Assembly: GCA_018136815.1 (NCBI GenBank)
Contig: CM030935.1
Location: 6,863,811-6,908,810 of the forward strand
DNA: 45,000 bases
DNA from: Isochrysis galbana
Lineage: Eukaryota; Haptophyta; Isochrysidales; Isochrysidaceae
Direction of reading: 5' to 3'
The position numbers and the translations under genes were made by a program. This document shows, in pieces, positions 30,586-40,714 of this stretch (positions are counted from its first letter, which is position 1; each line of letters opens with the position of its first letter). The notes below the pieces were generated by a model, which made no database searches, was not told where the DNA came from, and saw nothing but the letters and a program-made list of their open reading frames with translations.

Positions 30586-31040
30586 GCTTTGATTCTCTCA
30601 CGCGCGCGATCCTCTGTCGCATTCGTGATGTCTCAGATTTGATTCATTCCAACATCCACTTATTCTCCCAAAATAAAAATAGACTTCCATGGGCCGGACA
30701 AGATGGGGGAGTTACTCACCGACGAAGGTCCCAACTGGCAAGACTGAGCTGACGGGCAGACGGCGCTGATGTCGGCATGCGCCGTCGTGTCCATCCGCAT
30801 CTCGTGCAGGTGCTACTTGAAGCGGGCGCTCGATTGGAAGTGAGGGACAAGGAGCAAGGAGGGTCGGACGGCGCGCGATCACGCGGCATCGGGATGGGGG
30901 GTCGGTCAGTTTGAAGGGTTGTTGAGCCAGATAAAGTGCTGCTGAATCGCCCCCTTGGTCTACCCGGTGTGTTTTGGGACGGCTTTGTCATCAGCAAACT
31001 ACTTTCAATAAATTTTCAAAAAGTGTCGTCTTTCGCCTGG

Positions 31041-31649
31041 AAGTGGGGGGGAGGGCGGTAGAAGTCACGAGGTGGGGGGGGGGCGGGGTGGGGGGCAGTA
31101 GAAGTCACAACTGCACAACGGGGACGGTAGAAGTCTCGCGCCTTAAACGCACGCCGTCACATGCACCCCCGCGGAGACCAAGTGGTAGCGTTAGAAGTCT
31201 TTAATATAGATATAAATGGAAACTCAATATTCAGGGTTCGTTAGTTGATAACCCAGTATTTTATACACCTTTTCTTTTTGTCGAGTGAGCAATATACTTG
31301 GTAGTGGCCCAATTCGCCTATCAGAGCACCGAAGTCACGCTCAGTAATCTCAGTGGTGTAATGCATTTTTAGAAGGATATTGTCAAGTGTGAAGTGCAAT
31401 AACAATAAATCTTTCAACTCTTTAAGATCATCGTCTAAGGAGACTACTGCTGGTAGAATTTTTGGAGCCATGGCGAGCCCTAATAAAGGGTGGAGATTTT
31501 TCCCCCAAACCTCGAAACCGCGCCGTCTGGGAGGCCCGGAGAGAAGTGGGGGGAGGTCGGTAAAAGTCACGTGGTGGGGGGCGGCCGGGGGGGGGGGGGG
31601 GGCAGTAGAAGTCACAAGTGCAAAACGGGGACGGTAGAAGTCCCGCGCC
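31041..31649 (+). repeat. Pair of ~100-bp G-rich direct repeats with GTAGAAGTC words
   Basis: 31041-31142 and 31544-31649 share the order GAAGTGGGGGG, GGTAGAAGTCAC (GGTAAAAGTCAC in the second), a G run, GGCAGTAGAAGTCACAA, GCA(C/A)AACGGGGACGGTAG and AAGTC, then CGCGCC. A further GTTAGAAGTC stands at about 31188. Each unit has three GTAGAAGTC-like words separated by G tracts. The AT-rich ORF at 31241-31471 lies between the two units. Confidence 0.75.
31241..31471 (-). CDS. Hypothetical 76-residue protein in an AT-rich island
   Basis: ATG at 31471-31469 opens a frame of 76 residues (MAPKILPAVVSLDDDLKELK...). It is rich in Leu, Asp, Lys and Tyr and ends KYWVIN. Its base composition is clearly more AT-rich than the genes around it, and its amino acid usage looks like real protein rather than GC-driven noise. 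The frame is also open upstream through the G-rich repeat. No family is recognised. It could be a fragment of a transferred or viral-type gene, or of a transposon, but nothing proves expression. Confidence 0.35.
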   Translation of the reverse strand: MAPKILPAVVSLDDDLKELKDLLLLHFTLDNILLKMHYTTEITERDFGALIGELGHYQVYCSLDKKKRCIKYWVIN

Positions 31650-31761
31650 CCGCGCCTTCGCCATTGATTTTTGTGGGGTAGAGGGGGTTCTCGGTTCGTT
31701 GAGAGGGGGGGGGGGGGGGGCGGGGGGGGGGGGGGGATATGGGAGGTTATCACAGGGTGGT

Positions 31762-31830
31762 CCATGGGGAATCCTTGGACACCCAGGAGGGGTGGAAAAT
31801 AGTGGTTAAAAAGCGTGAGTGACCGGCCTA
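31762..31830 (-). repeat. Isolated terminus of the hAT-like MITE family
   Basis: Read inverted, it starts TAGGCCGGTCACTCACG and continues CTTTTTAACCACTATTTTCC and TGGGTGTCCAAGGATTCC. This matches the left end of the 636-bp element (8928-8990) over about 65 bases and then diverges. No partner terminus was found nearby. Confidence 0.7.
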
Positions 31831-32111
31831 AATATGCGATCAACGCTTGGGCAAACGCCGCAATCTTGCATAGAGCAAGTTGGAAGAACGTCGAATGGTG
31901 CCCGCCACATATTGATATAGATATCGATGTATCCGCTGGAATGAGATCAAACTCCTGAATTCGAGCCAATCAACTCGGATAGCACAGATGTTTGTATTGG
32001 CGCGTGCTTGCTCAGATGATACGCACGAGTATTTCATGCTCATGATGTGAGCTTGTTGCCTAATGAGTGGCTTGGTGAGAGACGGCTACATAATTTTCAC
32101 GTGACATACTC

Positions 32112-35100
32112 CTATAAGTTCGGTTTCACGTCGATGACATCGAATACGGTGCCGTCAACTTGAACGCGCTGCGTGCGGCCAGTCGGTTGCAGGTAGGTAA
32201 GGGGCGGGAACAGGAACTCATGCTCAGCGGGGAAGGCGGAGAGAAAGGAGATGTCTGGTCCGCGGTTGAAGAAGGAGTCAGTGATGAAGCGCATGAGCAC
32301 GGCATGTCGTTCGGAGCACGAATACTGCATGGCGACAGTCAGGTCGGAGGTCGTGGACATTGGCGCAAGTTCTGCATAAGGCGGTAGGTAGGGGCAGACG
32401 CCTCAGAGGGCGCGAGCCTTTGTGCAGCGCGGAAGGTCATGGCAGTGCCCCACCAATGCTGAGTTAACGCATGCTTGTCGTCGCGACCTGCACCATGGGG
32501 CAGCTCACCTGTGCCACCACGCTCCATGAAATCGGCAGGCGGCGCGACGTCCTTCATGCCACGGTACAAGTATACTCTCCTTAGGTGAGCGCCAGCCAAG
32601 TGACAGCCATGGCTTGAGGGCGAGGAGACTTCGTCCGCTTCGACGGCGCGCAACTTGGAGAGGGCATCACGGATGAGGGCGACCGTCACGGGCAGCGGGT
32701 GGGGCTCGCCGGTGTCAAAGCGCGCACGGTCACGTAGCGGGGCGTTGATCGAGCGGAATGCCTGAGCCGATCACGCGGGTGGAAAAGGCCAGTAAGCGTC
32801 GGGTCGGCGATGCGCACGGTGAATGAGCGCCGTGATGGCGCTGGAAAATGGTGAAAAGGCCCAGGCGCACCGCAGTCGAGTAGAGCCGAAGCGCCACTAC
32901 GTGGGCCTTGGTGAGCCTCGCATGTCGCACTTGGGGCGCGTTGAAAAAGTCGTCGATGCGCATCCCCCGTTTTCCCGGTGGCGGGGGGCGCGGCGTGACT
33001 GCTGCGTGTTCGGTTTGGTCGAGATTTTCTATACGAAGCCTCACCTGGTCGGCGTCCCCTTCAACCCGCTCAACCCCAGCACCCGCCGCAAAATTTGCGG
33101 AGGAGGAGAGCGATTGCGCCAGGCGACTCGATTCGGCGTCGACCACTCGGCAAGGGAGCACTTGGCCGTCGTCTCCGCAGTCGCGCCGCAGTCCTCCCTG
33201 AAAGCGGCGGGCGCTTGACCCGGCTTCCGCATAGAGGACGTAATCAAGGCACTCATTGTCGTCCGGAGTACCATGTGCACGCACTTCCTCCAGGATGGCC
33301 TCGACGCCGCCACCGGCAATCTTGGCATTGACCACCGTCTCCTCAGTGTGCAGGTAGTGGAAGATGCCGAGCGCCGCCTCGGCCGGCCGCCCAAACACCA
33401 GCTCAGATGGCGCCGACGCGAAGCGGTTGCCTGATCGTTCGGCGGGTACACCGAGCAGTGACTGCATGGCTTGTCGCCTCTTCGACTTAGGCTCAATGAT
33501 AGGTTTGAGACCCCCGACCGATGCAGCCGCCGCACACATGTGCTTGGCAAGCGCGACGCGCTCCGCCTCTTGCACGGCCGCTTCCGACAGCTTGCGGTTC
33601 TTCTTGAGCGGGCTCGGACGGGAGCCGCCACAGTGGCCACGTGCCCGCAACCAGCAGAACAGTAGGAGGGCGAGTATCACGATGACGGATACCGTGCCAC
33701 CTATCGCACCGATGACCAGGCCGGTCTGAGCGTCGGTCGGCGGCGGAATAGTTGGTGGAGCAGGAGGTACCGAGGGCGGTGGCGAAGGCGATAACGTCGC
33801 CACACTCACCTCGGCCGGCGAATCCACCTCGACGCCCCAAAACTTGGTAGCCTTAGCAGCCGTGTCAGTGAGCGCGCGCAACTTTATCGCGAGCTGCTCC
33901 GCCGTAGCGCCGTTGTTTAGTGTGATCTGCGCCGTCACGACTACCGAGGCACACGCAAGGCTCACGTCGCACAATGCGCTAGCGGGCGCATATGCGCACA
34001 CGCGTCCGGTGACGTTGCGCACAAATTCTCCAACGGCATCGGCGCATGCGATAGCGAAGACCTGCGTGATACTTGTCGACGCGGCCAGGTTGTTGGGCAC
34101 CTGTGGCGGCGGGGGCGGCGGCGCGCCGGGCGGTGCGGGCGGCGGCGCGGGCGACCGCGTCGAGGCGATGATGACCGGGAGAATGTTGACCTCGCGGCCC
34201 CACAAAAGGGTTGCTTTTTGTACGGTATTCGTCTGGCGGCGCATGGACACGGCAAGCGCTTCTGCCATGACGCCGTCGCCAACATCGATCGTCACCACAA
34301 ACAAGACGCCTGTCGTCCCACACTCGATGCTGACAGCGCACGCATCAGCCTCGTTGGGCGCGAGCGTACAGCCGCGCTGCCTAACATCCTCGCGCATCGC
34401 GGGTTCGATCGCTTCGCAATCGAGCCCTGGAAAGGGCTGGTCGAGCGTAACCGAGGAGGGCAGCGAAACTGGGATGTGCGGCGGCGAAGGCGGCGGCGGC
34501 GGTGGCGGTGAGGGTGGCGGTAGCGGCGAGGGGGGCATAGCCGGCGGTGGTGGTGGCGGTGGTGGCGGGAGAGGCGCGAGGAATTCGTCCACTGTTTGAA
34601 TGACCGGTCGTTGCAGCACCTCCAAGCCCCAGAATTCGTCGGCAGCACTGGTCCCGATGAAACGATCGCGCATCGCTGTCGCGAGCAGTTCTGCGTCAGC
34701 GCCAGCCTCATAAGGCACGATGGCCGTCAGCGCGACAGGCTCAGCATCACCGAGGCCGGACTTGCCGCAGTTGGCCTGAACGACGCATGTCGAATTGTGG
34801 TCGGCAAGCGAGCAAGCACGCGCCCGAAGGTCGGCGAGCAGTGTAGGCGTGAGCGAGAGACATGCGAGCACAAAGCGCTGGGTCAGCACGACGGAGCCAG
34901 GTTCGCTGCTTGGGATGTGCGGTGGCAGCAACGGTGGCGGCGACGGTGGTGAGAAGTAGCGGGTGACGGTGACCTGTGTCTTGTTGACGACCGGCTCTCC
35001 CCAATAGATGGCAGCGTTGGCGGCTGTTGGCAGTTGCTCGCGAATTGCCTCAGCGGCCGTTTCAGCCTTGGAGCCGGCACCAAACAGCGCATTCATCATG

Positions 35101-36380
35101 AGTACGATGGGCTCGGCAGGCTCGGCGCTTGCCGCGCACGCGAAAGCCACTCTGCAGAGTACATCTGGCGGCAGCAGTCCGCACGCAAGTGCCGTGAGCA
35201 TTGATTGTAAGGGATCGAGGCTGGCACACTGCACATCGAAATCTTGCTGGAGCGTAAGCAACGCGGGCGCAAGGGCGGGGACACGAGGAGGTAAGGGTGG
35301 CGGTGACGGCGGCGGCGATGGGGGCGCGCATGGAGTGGGAGGCAAAGGCGGCAGTGCAGGTGATGGCGAGGGTGGTGGAGGTGGTGACGTTGGAGGCGAA
35401 GGAGGAGGAGGAGGCGCGAATGGGAGAGGAGGCGGCCACGGACCCGGCCAAGTAGGCGGCGACGGCGCAGACGGTGATGGGAGCGGCCGTGGACTGGCGG
35501 GCAGCGCCGGCGCAGGCGCTGCAGGCGATGGATGAGGGCTGGGCGGCGGCACCGGCAATGGCGGTGAGGGGGATGGTTGCGGGCTGGGCAGCGGCGCAGA
35601 TGCAGGCGGTGAGGGCGCAGGCAGCACAGGCTGTGGTGCTGGCCAGAGCTGCGGCGATGGGCTTTGTGTCACAGGCGGACCTGGCGGCGGCATTTGGATC
35701 AATGCGGGTGGAATTACTACGGGCAGCGGCGGTAGTGGCAGCGGTAAACCAGCCCCAACCGTAGCCTGAGGTGGTGAAGGCGGGAACATAGGCGGCAACA
35801 ACTCCCCTCCAAGAGCCCGCGGTGGCCCCGGAGACGGCGGCAGCTGAGGCGGCGGCTGCGGAGGCGGCGGCAGCGTAGGCACCGACAGTGGAGGTTGCGG
35901 CAGTGGAGGCGGCGCTCCTTCCTCCCCAAGAGCCTGCTGCAGTGGCGGCGGCATTGGAGGCGGAAGCCCCTCGCCTGCAACCGCCTGCGGTAGCGATGAT
36001 GGCAACGGTGCCGGCACTGTCGCTCCCTCTGGAGCGGCTGGCGGCGCTTCCAGCCCCGATTTTCGGCCGCCCCAGCAGATCCTCCATCCGTCAGCGGAAC
36101 CGTGGGCGTCAGACACCCAGTCGATCCTCCCCTCTGCCGGATAGAGACCTTCTGCAGGCCGTACAGGGCCGCAATAGCGAATCGAGTCTATGATAAGAGC
36201 GTCTGCAGCGCAAAGAGGAGAAGGCTGGACGTGCCAAGCCTTTAGAGAGAGTGAAAAGGAGGGAGGCAAGCCCGAGAGCGTGCAGGATGTGTTTGGGCCG
36301 TAGGGAGAGGAAGGGAAGCCGGGGGAGAGCAGGCAGTCTGCGGAGAGCTGGCAGTCTCCCGAGACGGAGAGGGAGGGCAT
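32112..36380 (-). CDS. Predicted receptor-like membrane protein: CUB, Pro-rich stalk, four Cys4 domains, TM, ADP-ribosyltransferase (3 exons)
   Basis: Exons 36380-32871, 32761-32509 and 32371-32112 join through GT-AG introns of 109 and 137 bases (phases 0 and 1) to 1,340 residues. Order: degenerate CUB-like domain (10-103); Pro/Ser-rich stalk (110-366); four copies of an unrecognised domain (about 370-475, 493-600, 640-740, 762-862), each with four Cys spaced C-x14/15-C-x8/9-C-x5-C and a later [FYL]WG; Pro-rich linkers between them; one membrane helix (887-910) followed by basic residues; then a domain (about 1000-1340) with the ADP-ribosyltransferase R-S-E set: YLYRG (R1237), GGTELAPMSTTS (S1260), and E-x-E in FPAEHEFLFPP (E1304, E1306). 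ARTs of this class move ADP-ribose from NAD to protein side chains. Topology puts the enzyme in the cytosol. No signal peptide is visible at the assigned Met, so an upstream exon is likely. The function as receptor is inference. Confidence 0.87.
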
Positions 36381-37480
36381 TGGATGGGGGAAGGGAGGGG
36401 AAAAGGGTGAGAGGGAGGGGAGGGAGGGAGTGACGAGGAGAGGAAGAGGAAGTGGGAGAAGGGCCAGGGAGAGGAGGAGGGTGACGGGAGGAAGAGAGGG
36501 GGGGGGGGGGGGGGGGGGGGGGAAGAGGGAGGCGAGGAGAACCCCGCTCAGCGTATCGCTCTCCTCCGCGTCTTTGTCTTATTTCGAGCTGTTTCTGGAT
36601 TCTCCTTCTCTCTCCTCTCTCTCTCTCTCTCTTCCATCTCTCTCTCTCCTCTCTCTCCTCTCTCTCCTTCTTCTTTCGAAACACACTGGGAGGTGGTCGG
36701 CTTTGTCCCTCTCTCTCTCTCTCTTCTCTCTCTCTTTGTTCTCTCTCTCTCTCCCTCTCTCTCTCTCTCTCATCTCCGTCTCTCCCTCCCCTCATATTCC
36801 ACAGCTGCACCCACACCCGAGCTCTTAGTATCTCACATACACACGGATTTCACTTTGTATTGTAAAGGACTCTCTCCTCTCGCGGAGTCATGGTCTTCTC
36901 CCTCAGCACCGACGGCAAACGGCTCTTCTCTTCGGCACCTCCGTCGTTCTCAATAGACTCCGGGATGCAGGACCAGTCTTGATACATTAATGTTCTCTGC
37001 GGGTCTATTACGGCCCGTCGGCCATCCCTTGCCAGCTCGGGAGAGAGAGCTCTCTCCCTCCCTCCCGCTCTCTCTCGCCCATCCTCTCTCTCCCTCTCTC
37101 TCCCCCTCCCAATCTCTTCTCACTCTCCCCCTCTCTCTCCCCACCCTCTCTCTCCCCCCCCCCCCCCCCCCTCTCTCTCTCTCTCTTTCTCTCTCTCTCC
37201 CTCTCTCTCCTCCCTCTCTCCGTCTCTCTCTCTCTCTCTCTCCCTCTCTCTTCTCTCCCTCTCCGTCTACTCTCTCTCTCCCCCGCCCCTCCCTCTCTCT
37301 CGCCACCATCTCCCGCTCGAGACAGAGATTCGATCCTCTTCCCCTTCCGTTCCCCTCTTCTTTCCACCCCCCCCCCCCCTTTCTCCCCTCTCTCCCCCCC
37401 TTTTCTCCCCCTTCTCCCCCCTCTCCCCCCCCTCTCTCCCCTCTTCCTCCCCCTTCTTCTTCTCTCTCTCTGTCCCTGAT
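36381..37480. repeat. Purine tract, poly-G and CT microsatellites
   Basis: GA-rich sequence with a G run at 36500-36523 (5' flank of the receptor-like gene, pyrimidine on its coding strand). Then come CT repeats at 36601-36780 and a long CT/CCCT tract at 37040-37480. The 36830-37020 interval between them has ordinary composition and no recognisable gene. Confidence 0.85.
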
Positions 37481-40400
37481 CGTCGAGATTGTGCGAGATT
37501 CCGGCCACTCACATTCCGAAGGTGATGCGACTCGAGGCCCGCTCCCCCCCCCCCCCTTTTCTTTTTTCACGCCCCCCCCCCCTGTCTATTCTGGGATACT
37601 TTACCAGCATCTCTGCCCCCTCCCCTCTGCCGGTCGGCCAACTTCCCCCCTCCTTCAAACAAGGTAGAGGGTATCCCGAAGGTCGGCGCGAGTGGCGAGA
37701 ACGGCGCGGGGCCGGCGAGGGGGGTCGAGACGGGCCTTAGAGGCCCCGAGAGACGAGAGACGAGCCCATCCAAAGGGATGGGGGAGGCCCAAACATTTGA
37801 GGGATGAGTGGTCGAGAGAAGCCCAAAGGGTAATTCGGGCATGTGGAGGTCGAGGACGGTCGAGATCGAGCGATGCGAGCGTTCGGATCGACTCGCGGGG
37901 GTACCATGTTCGAATAGAGCGCGTGGGACAGCCGTGGGCAGGCCCATACCGAGTAGCGAGACGAGGGCTAGATGTAGCATGGTCTTAGCGACGCAGGGAG
38001 GGGGACGAGATCGGAGGACACCCAATTAAGCGTACACCAAGGCACATGGGGACTATGAGCCCCTTCTACTACAAAACTCCAGACAGAAGATCCAAACTCA
38101 CCATTCGTCATTCAGTTCACTCCCTACTGCCGAAGCAACGGACTACGTATCTACGTATACAATCTCGGTTTATTTTTGTATCTCTCTCTTGACGCCCAAC
38201 AGCAACAGTGGGCTCGCCGAGTCCCAATGTGTTGGTGTTGGTGTTGGCAGGAACCAAATAATGTGATGTGATGGTGCAGGCATACTTTATGCTTTATGTC
38301 CAAGAGCCAAGAGCCAAGAGATGGAAAAAGAAAGGCAAAGCGCAAAGCCCCTGTTTCTCTTTCTCTTTCGGTGCCACACCGTTTCACGAAATACGTAATC
38401 AGTAATCCTAGCTGGGAAACACGTGTTTACCGTGTTTCTACGAAAGCCAAACACAGCCGTGTTTTGCCGTGTTTCAAACCCCCTCCTGTGTGGCCGCCGT
38501 GTTTGTAGCAGCTAGCCAGTGGCTAGCGGCGTGCGCGCGCAGCACTGCCGCGCCGCTCCACGCTCCACACGACAACCAATAATGCACCGCCACAACGTGT
38601 GGTTGGGGTCTTCCTCGCCGAGGCCGAGGATGATGATGGACGCCCAAACCAAGTTGCGTCGGTGCGCCTCGCGACAACAATGGATCGCTTGCGCACTCAC
38701 TGAAGGACATGCTGACTCAGGCCGGTGGCGCGGGCGGGGAGCACACCAAAGGTGGTCATGCTTCCCGGCCTGCCACGCGCGGCGGGCAGGGCCTCTTCGT
38801 CACATCATGCCTCGTCGTCGTCTTGCAGGACGGCCGCCCGCTGGCCTCGCGCTCCGTTGAGGAGCACAGCCCACTGCAGGGGCGCAGCGGCTGTGGGTGC
38901 CCTCTCCTGCCGCGCCCCTCGCACTGTCGCTTAGCAAGACACGCGCTTTTTTGCAGTCGTAAATCGAAAAATACGGTAAGATTCCATGGCTGCTCACAAA
39001 GGGAGGAGAAAGAGAAAGGAAGGGGAAAGGTGGGGCACGAGGGCACTCCCCCCCCCCCCCCCCTTCCCCCCCTTCTCCCCCCCCCTTCAAAAAAGGCTAA
39101 AATTATCCCCCCCCCCACCCCCCCCCAAATATCCAGGAAGTATCCGAGATATATCCATTTGGGACCCCCCCCCCAGAGATATCCAAGACAAATATCCGGA
39201 TAAAGATGCCTACCCCTAGACCCTTGTTGATACACTTCACGTTTTCACCCCACTCTTGTGGGCCACAATTACCTACAACTCAGTGCCCTGCCTTGGACCC
39301 TCTTCCAACACTTCACTCCCTCTCCCACTCCCTCTTCCAACTACAACTAACCCAAGAAGCACAAACCACAAACCCCCTTGCCCTCTGCTTCAAGCACCAA
39401 AAATTTCGACTCAAGACAAGAGGGAGGACATGTCTTGAGGCGGCGTCGCTGCCCATGCCTAGCGCAAGGGTATAGCGCCCCCACTCAGACATCTCCTTCC
39501 CCACAGCCCACAGCTCCTCTCTGACTCTGAGGAGTTGCTCCTCTCCCTCCCATTAGGCCCCCTTGCCTGCGAGACGAGAACAGGATCTTGGCGTAGGGGG
39601 CTGTTTGAGTGTGGAGGGAGGGGCGCTCTGGCTAGCGCAGGTAGAAAGCTAGTGAAGAGCTGGGTGGCATAAGGATAAGGGGGGAAGGGTGCTTGCGCTT
39701 GCCGCGGCAGGGTGTCCTGTCTTGAGTGAGCGCTAGTCCCGTTCCTTTGCCGCGCCGCGACCCATAAAAATTTGTTAAAAATTTAAAATTTAGTGTATGA
39801 CCTCAAGCAATTTCGCGGAGAAGGTGAAGTGCGAGGTGGGGGCAATTAGTCTTCCAGCGATCGGTTTGTATTCGATTACTGTAAACAGCTCTTCGAGTTA
39901 GCGACAATTACGGTTGAACATTACATAGTCGAGTTTTATTGTAAACGGACTATGGACATTTGATGGTTCAACTTGAGTTATGTCTCATATTTGACGGAAC
40001 ACAACCTTCGTTGGCGCCGTAGTTGGCACGCCAATCACCACCGTCGTTGTACCCTTGCCTAGCTCCTGTGCCGTGAAGGGGCGCGTCTGAATAGCACCTC
40101 TCCGCCTCCAGACTTCCTGCGTACTGCCGCAGACCGCTGCTGGCAGAAGACCGCTATTGCGAGAGGAAAACGCGGTTTTCTCCTCTTGCAGAACGGCCGC
40201 AAAAGAGCCTCAGCCGCGCCTCGACACTGCACACTGTTGGGGCGGGGTGCTGTTGGGGCCCTATTGTGGCCTGCAAAAAACCTCCACCATTAGCACCACA
40301 ACGACAAACTCCCAACAACCAACAACACGACCCCCACTGTGAGTATTTCCAACACGTCGTCACACGGAGCAAGCTCGCGGTCCAGAAACCAATCGAAAGG

Positions 40401-40714
40401 CTGGGCTTCAACGCCCGGTTGTGCTACTAGCTAGCCGACATCAAGATGCCCACACCATCTGCAATCTAGGCATGGCCCCTCCACCGACCGAAAGGCTGCT
40501 TGGCTGCTGTTCCAGGTGTAGAGCGGTTACGAAAGAGCACCTTCGGCCCGTCGGATGGGCGAAACGGAGGATGTATTGCAGAGGCAGACGAGTGCTCAAT
40601 CGCACCCGAGACCACTGGTCGCAACATCTAGAAGACTCGCCTTGTAGTTATCCACATGTAGAGCGTGATGAGCCTCGCTCCTCTGCACATGCAACCCCGT
40701 CGCCATCCACCCGT
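37481..40714. other. Mostly non-coding; no gene recognised
   Basis: This 3.2-kb region has no frame with a family signature. A minus-strand frame at 37567-38025 has a hydrophobic, signal-like start (MLHLALVSLLGMG) but no other support. 38415-38500 has repeated CCGTGTTT words. 39044-39172 is a C-rich block. 39770-39800 is a small AT-rich patch. The 3' end adjoins the deoxyhypusine synthase stop codon. Confidence 0.5.
38415..38503 (+). repeat. Cluster of CCGTGTTT / AAACACG words
   Basis: Within about 90 bases the words GAAACACGTGTTT, CCGTGTTTC, AAACACAGCCGTGTTTTG, CCGTGTTTC and CCGTGTTTG occur. They allow several alternative short hairpins. Function unknown. Confidence 0.5.

Noticed and set aside
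35062-36087. 341-residue Ala/Thr-rich minus-strand frame
   Set aside because: It is a frame-shifted shadow of the Pro-rich stalk of the receptor-like gene.
32112-36380. Bacterial toxin origin of the ART domain
   Set aside because: The domain is interrupted by two spliceosomal introns and fused to a eukaryotic-style ectodomain and membrane helix; nothing suggests a secreted toxin.
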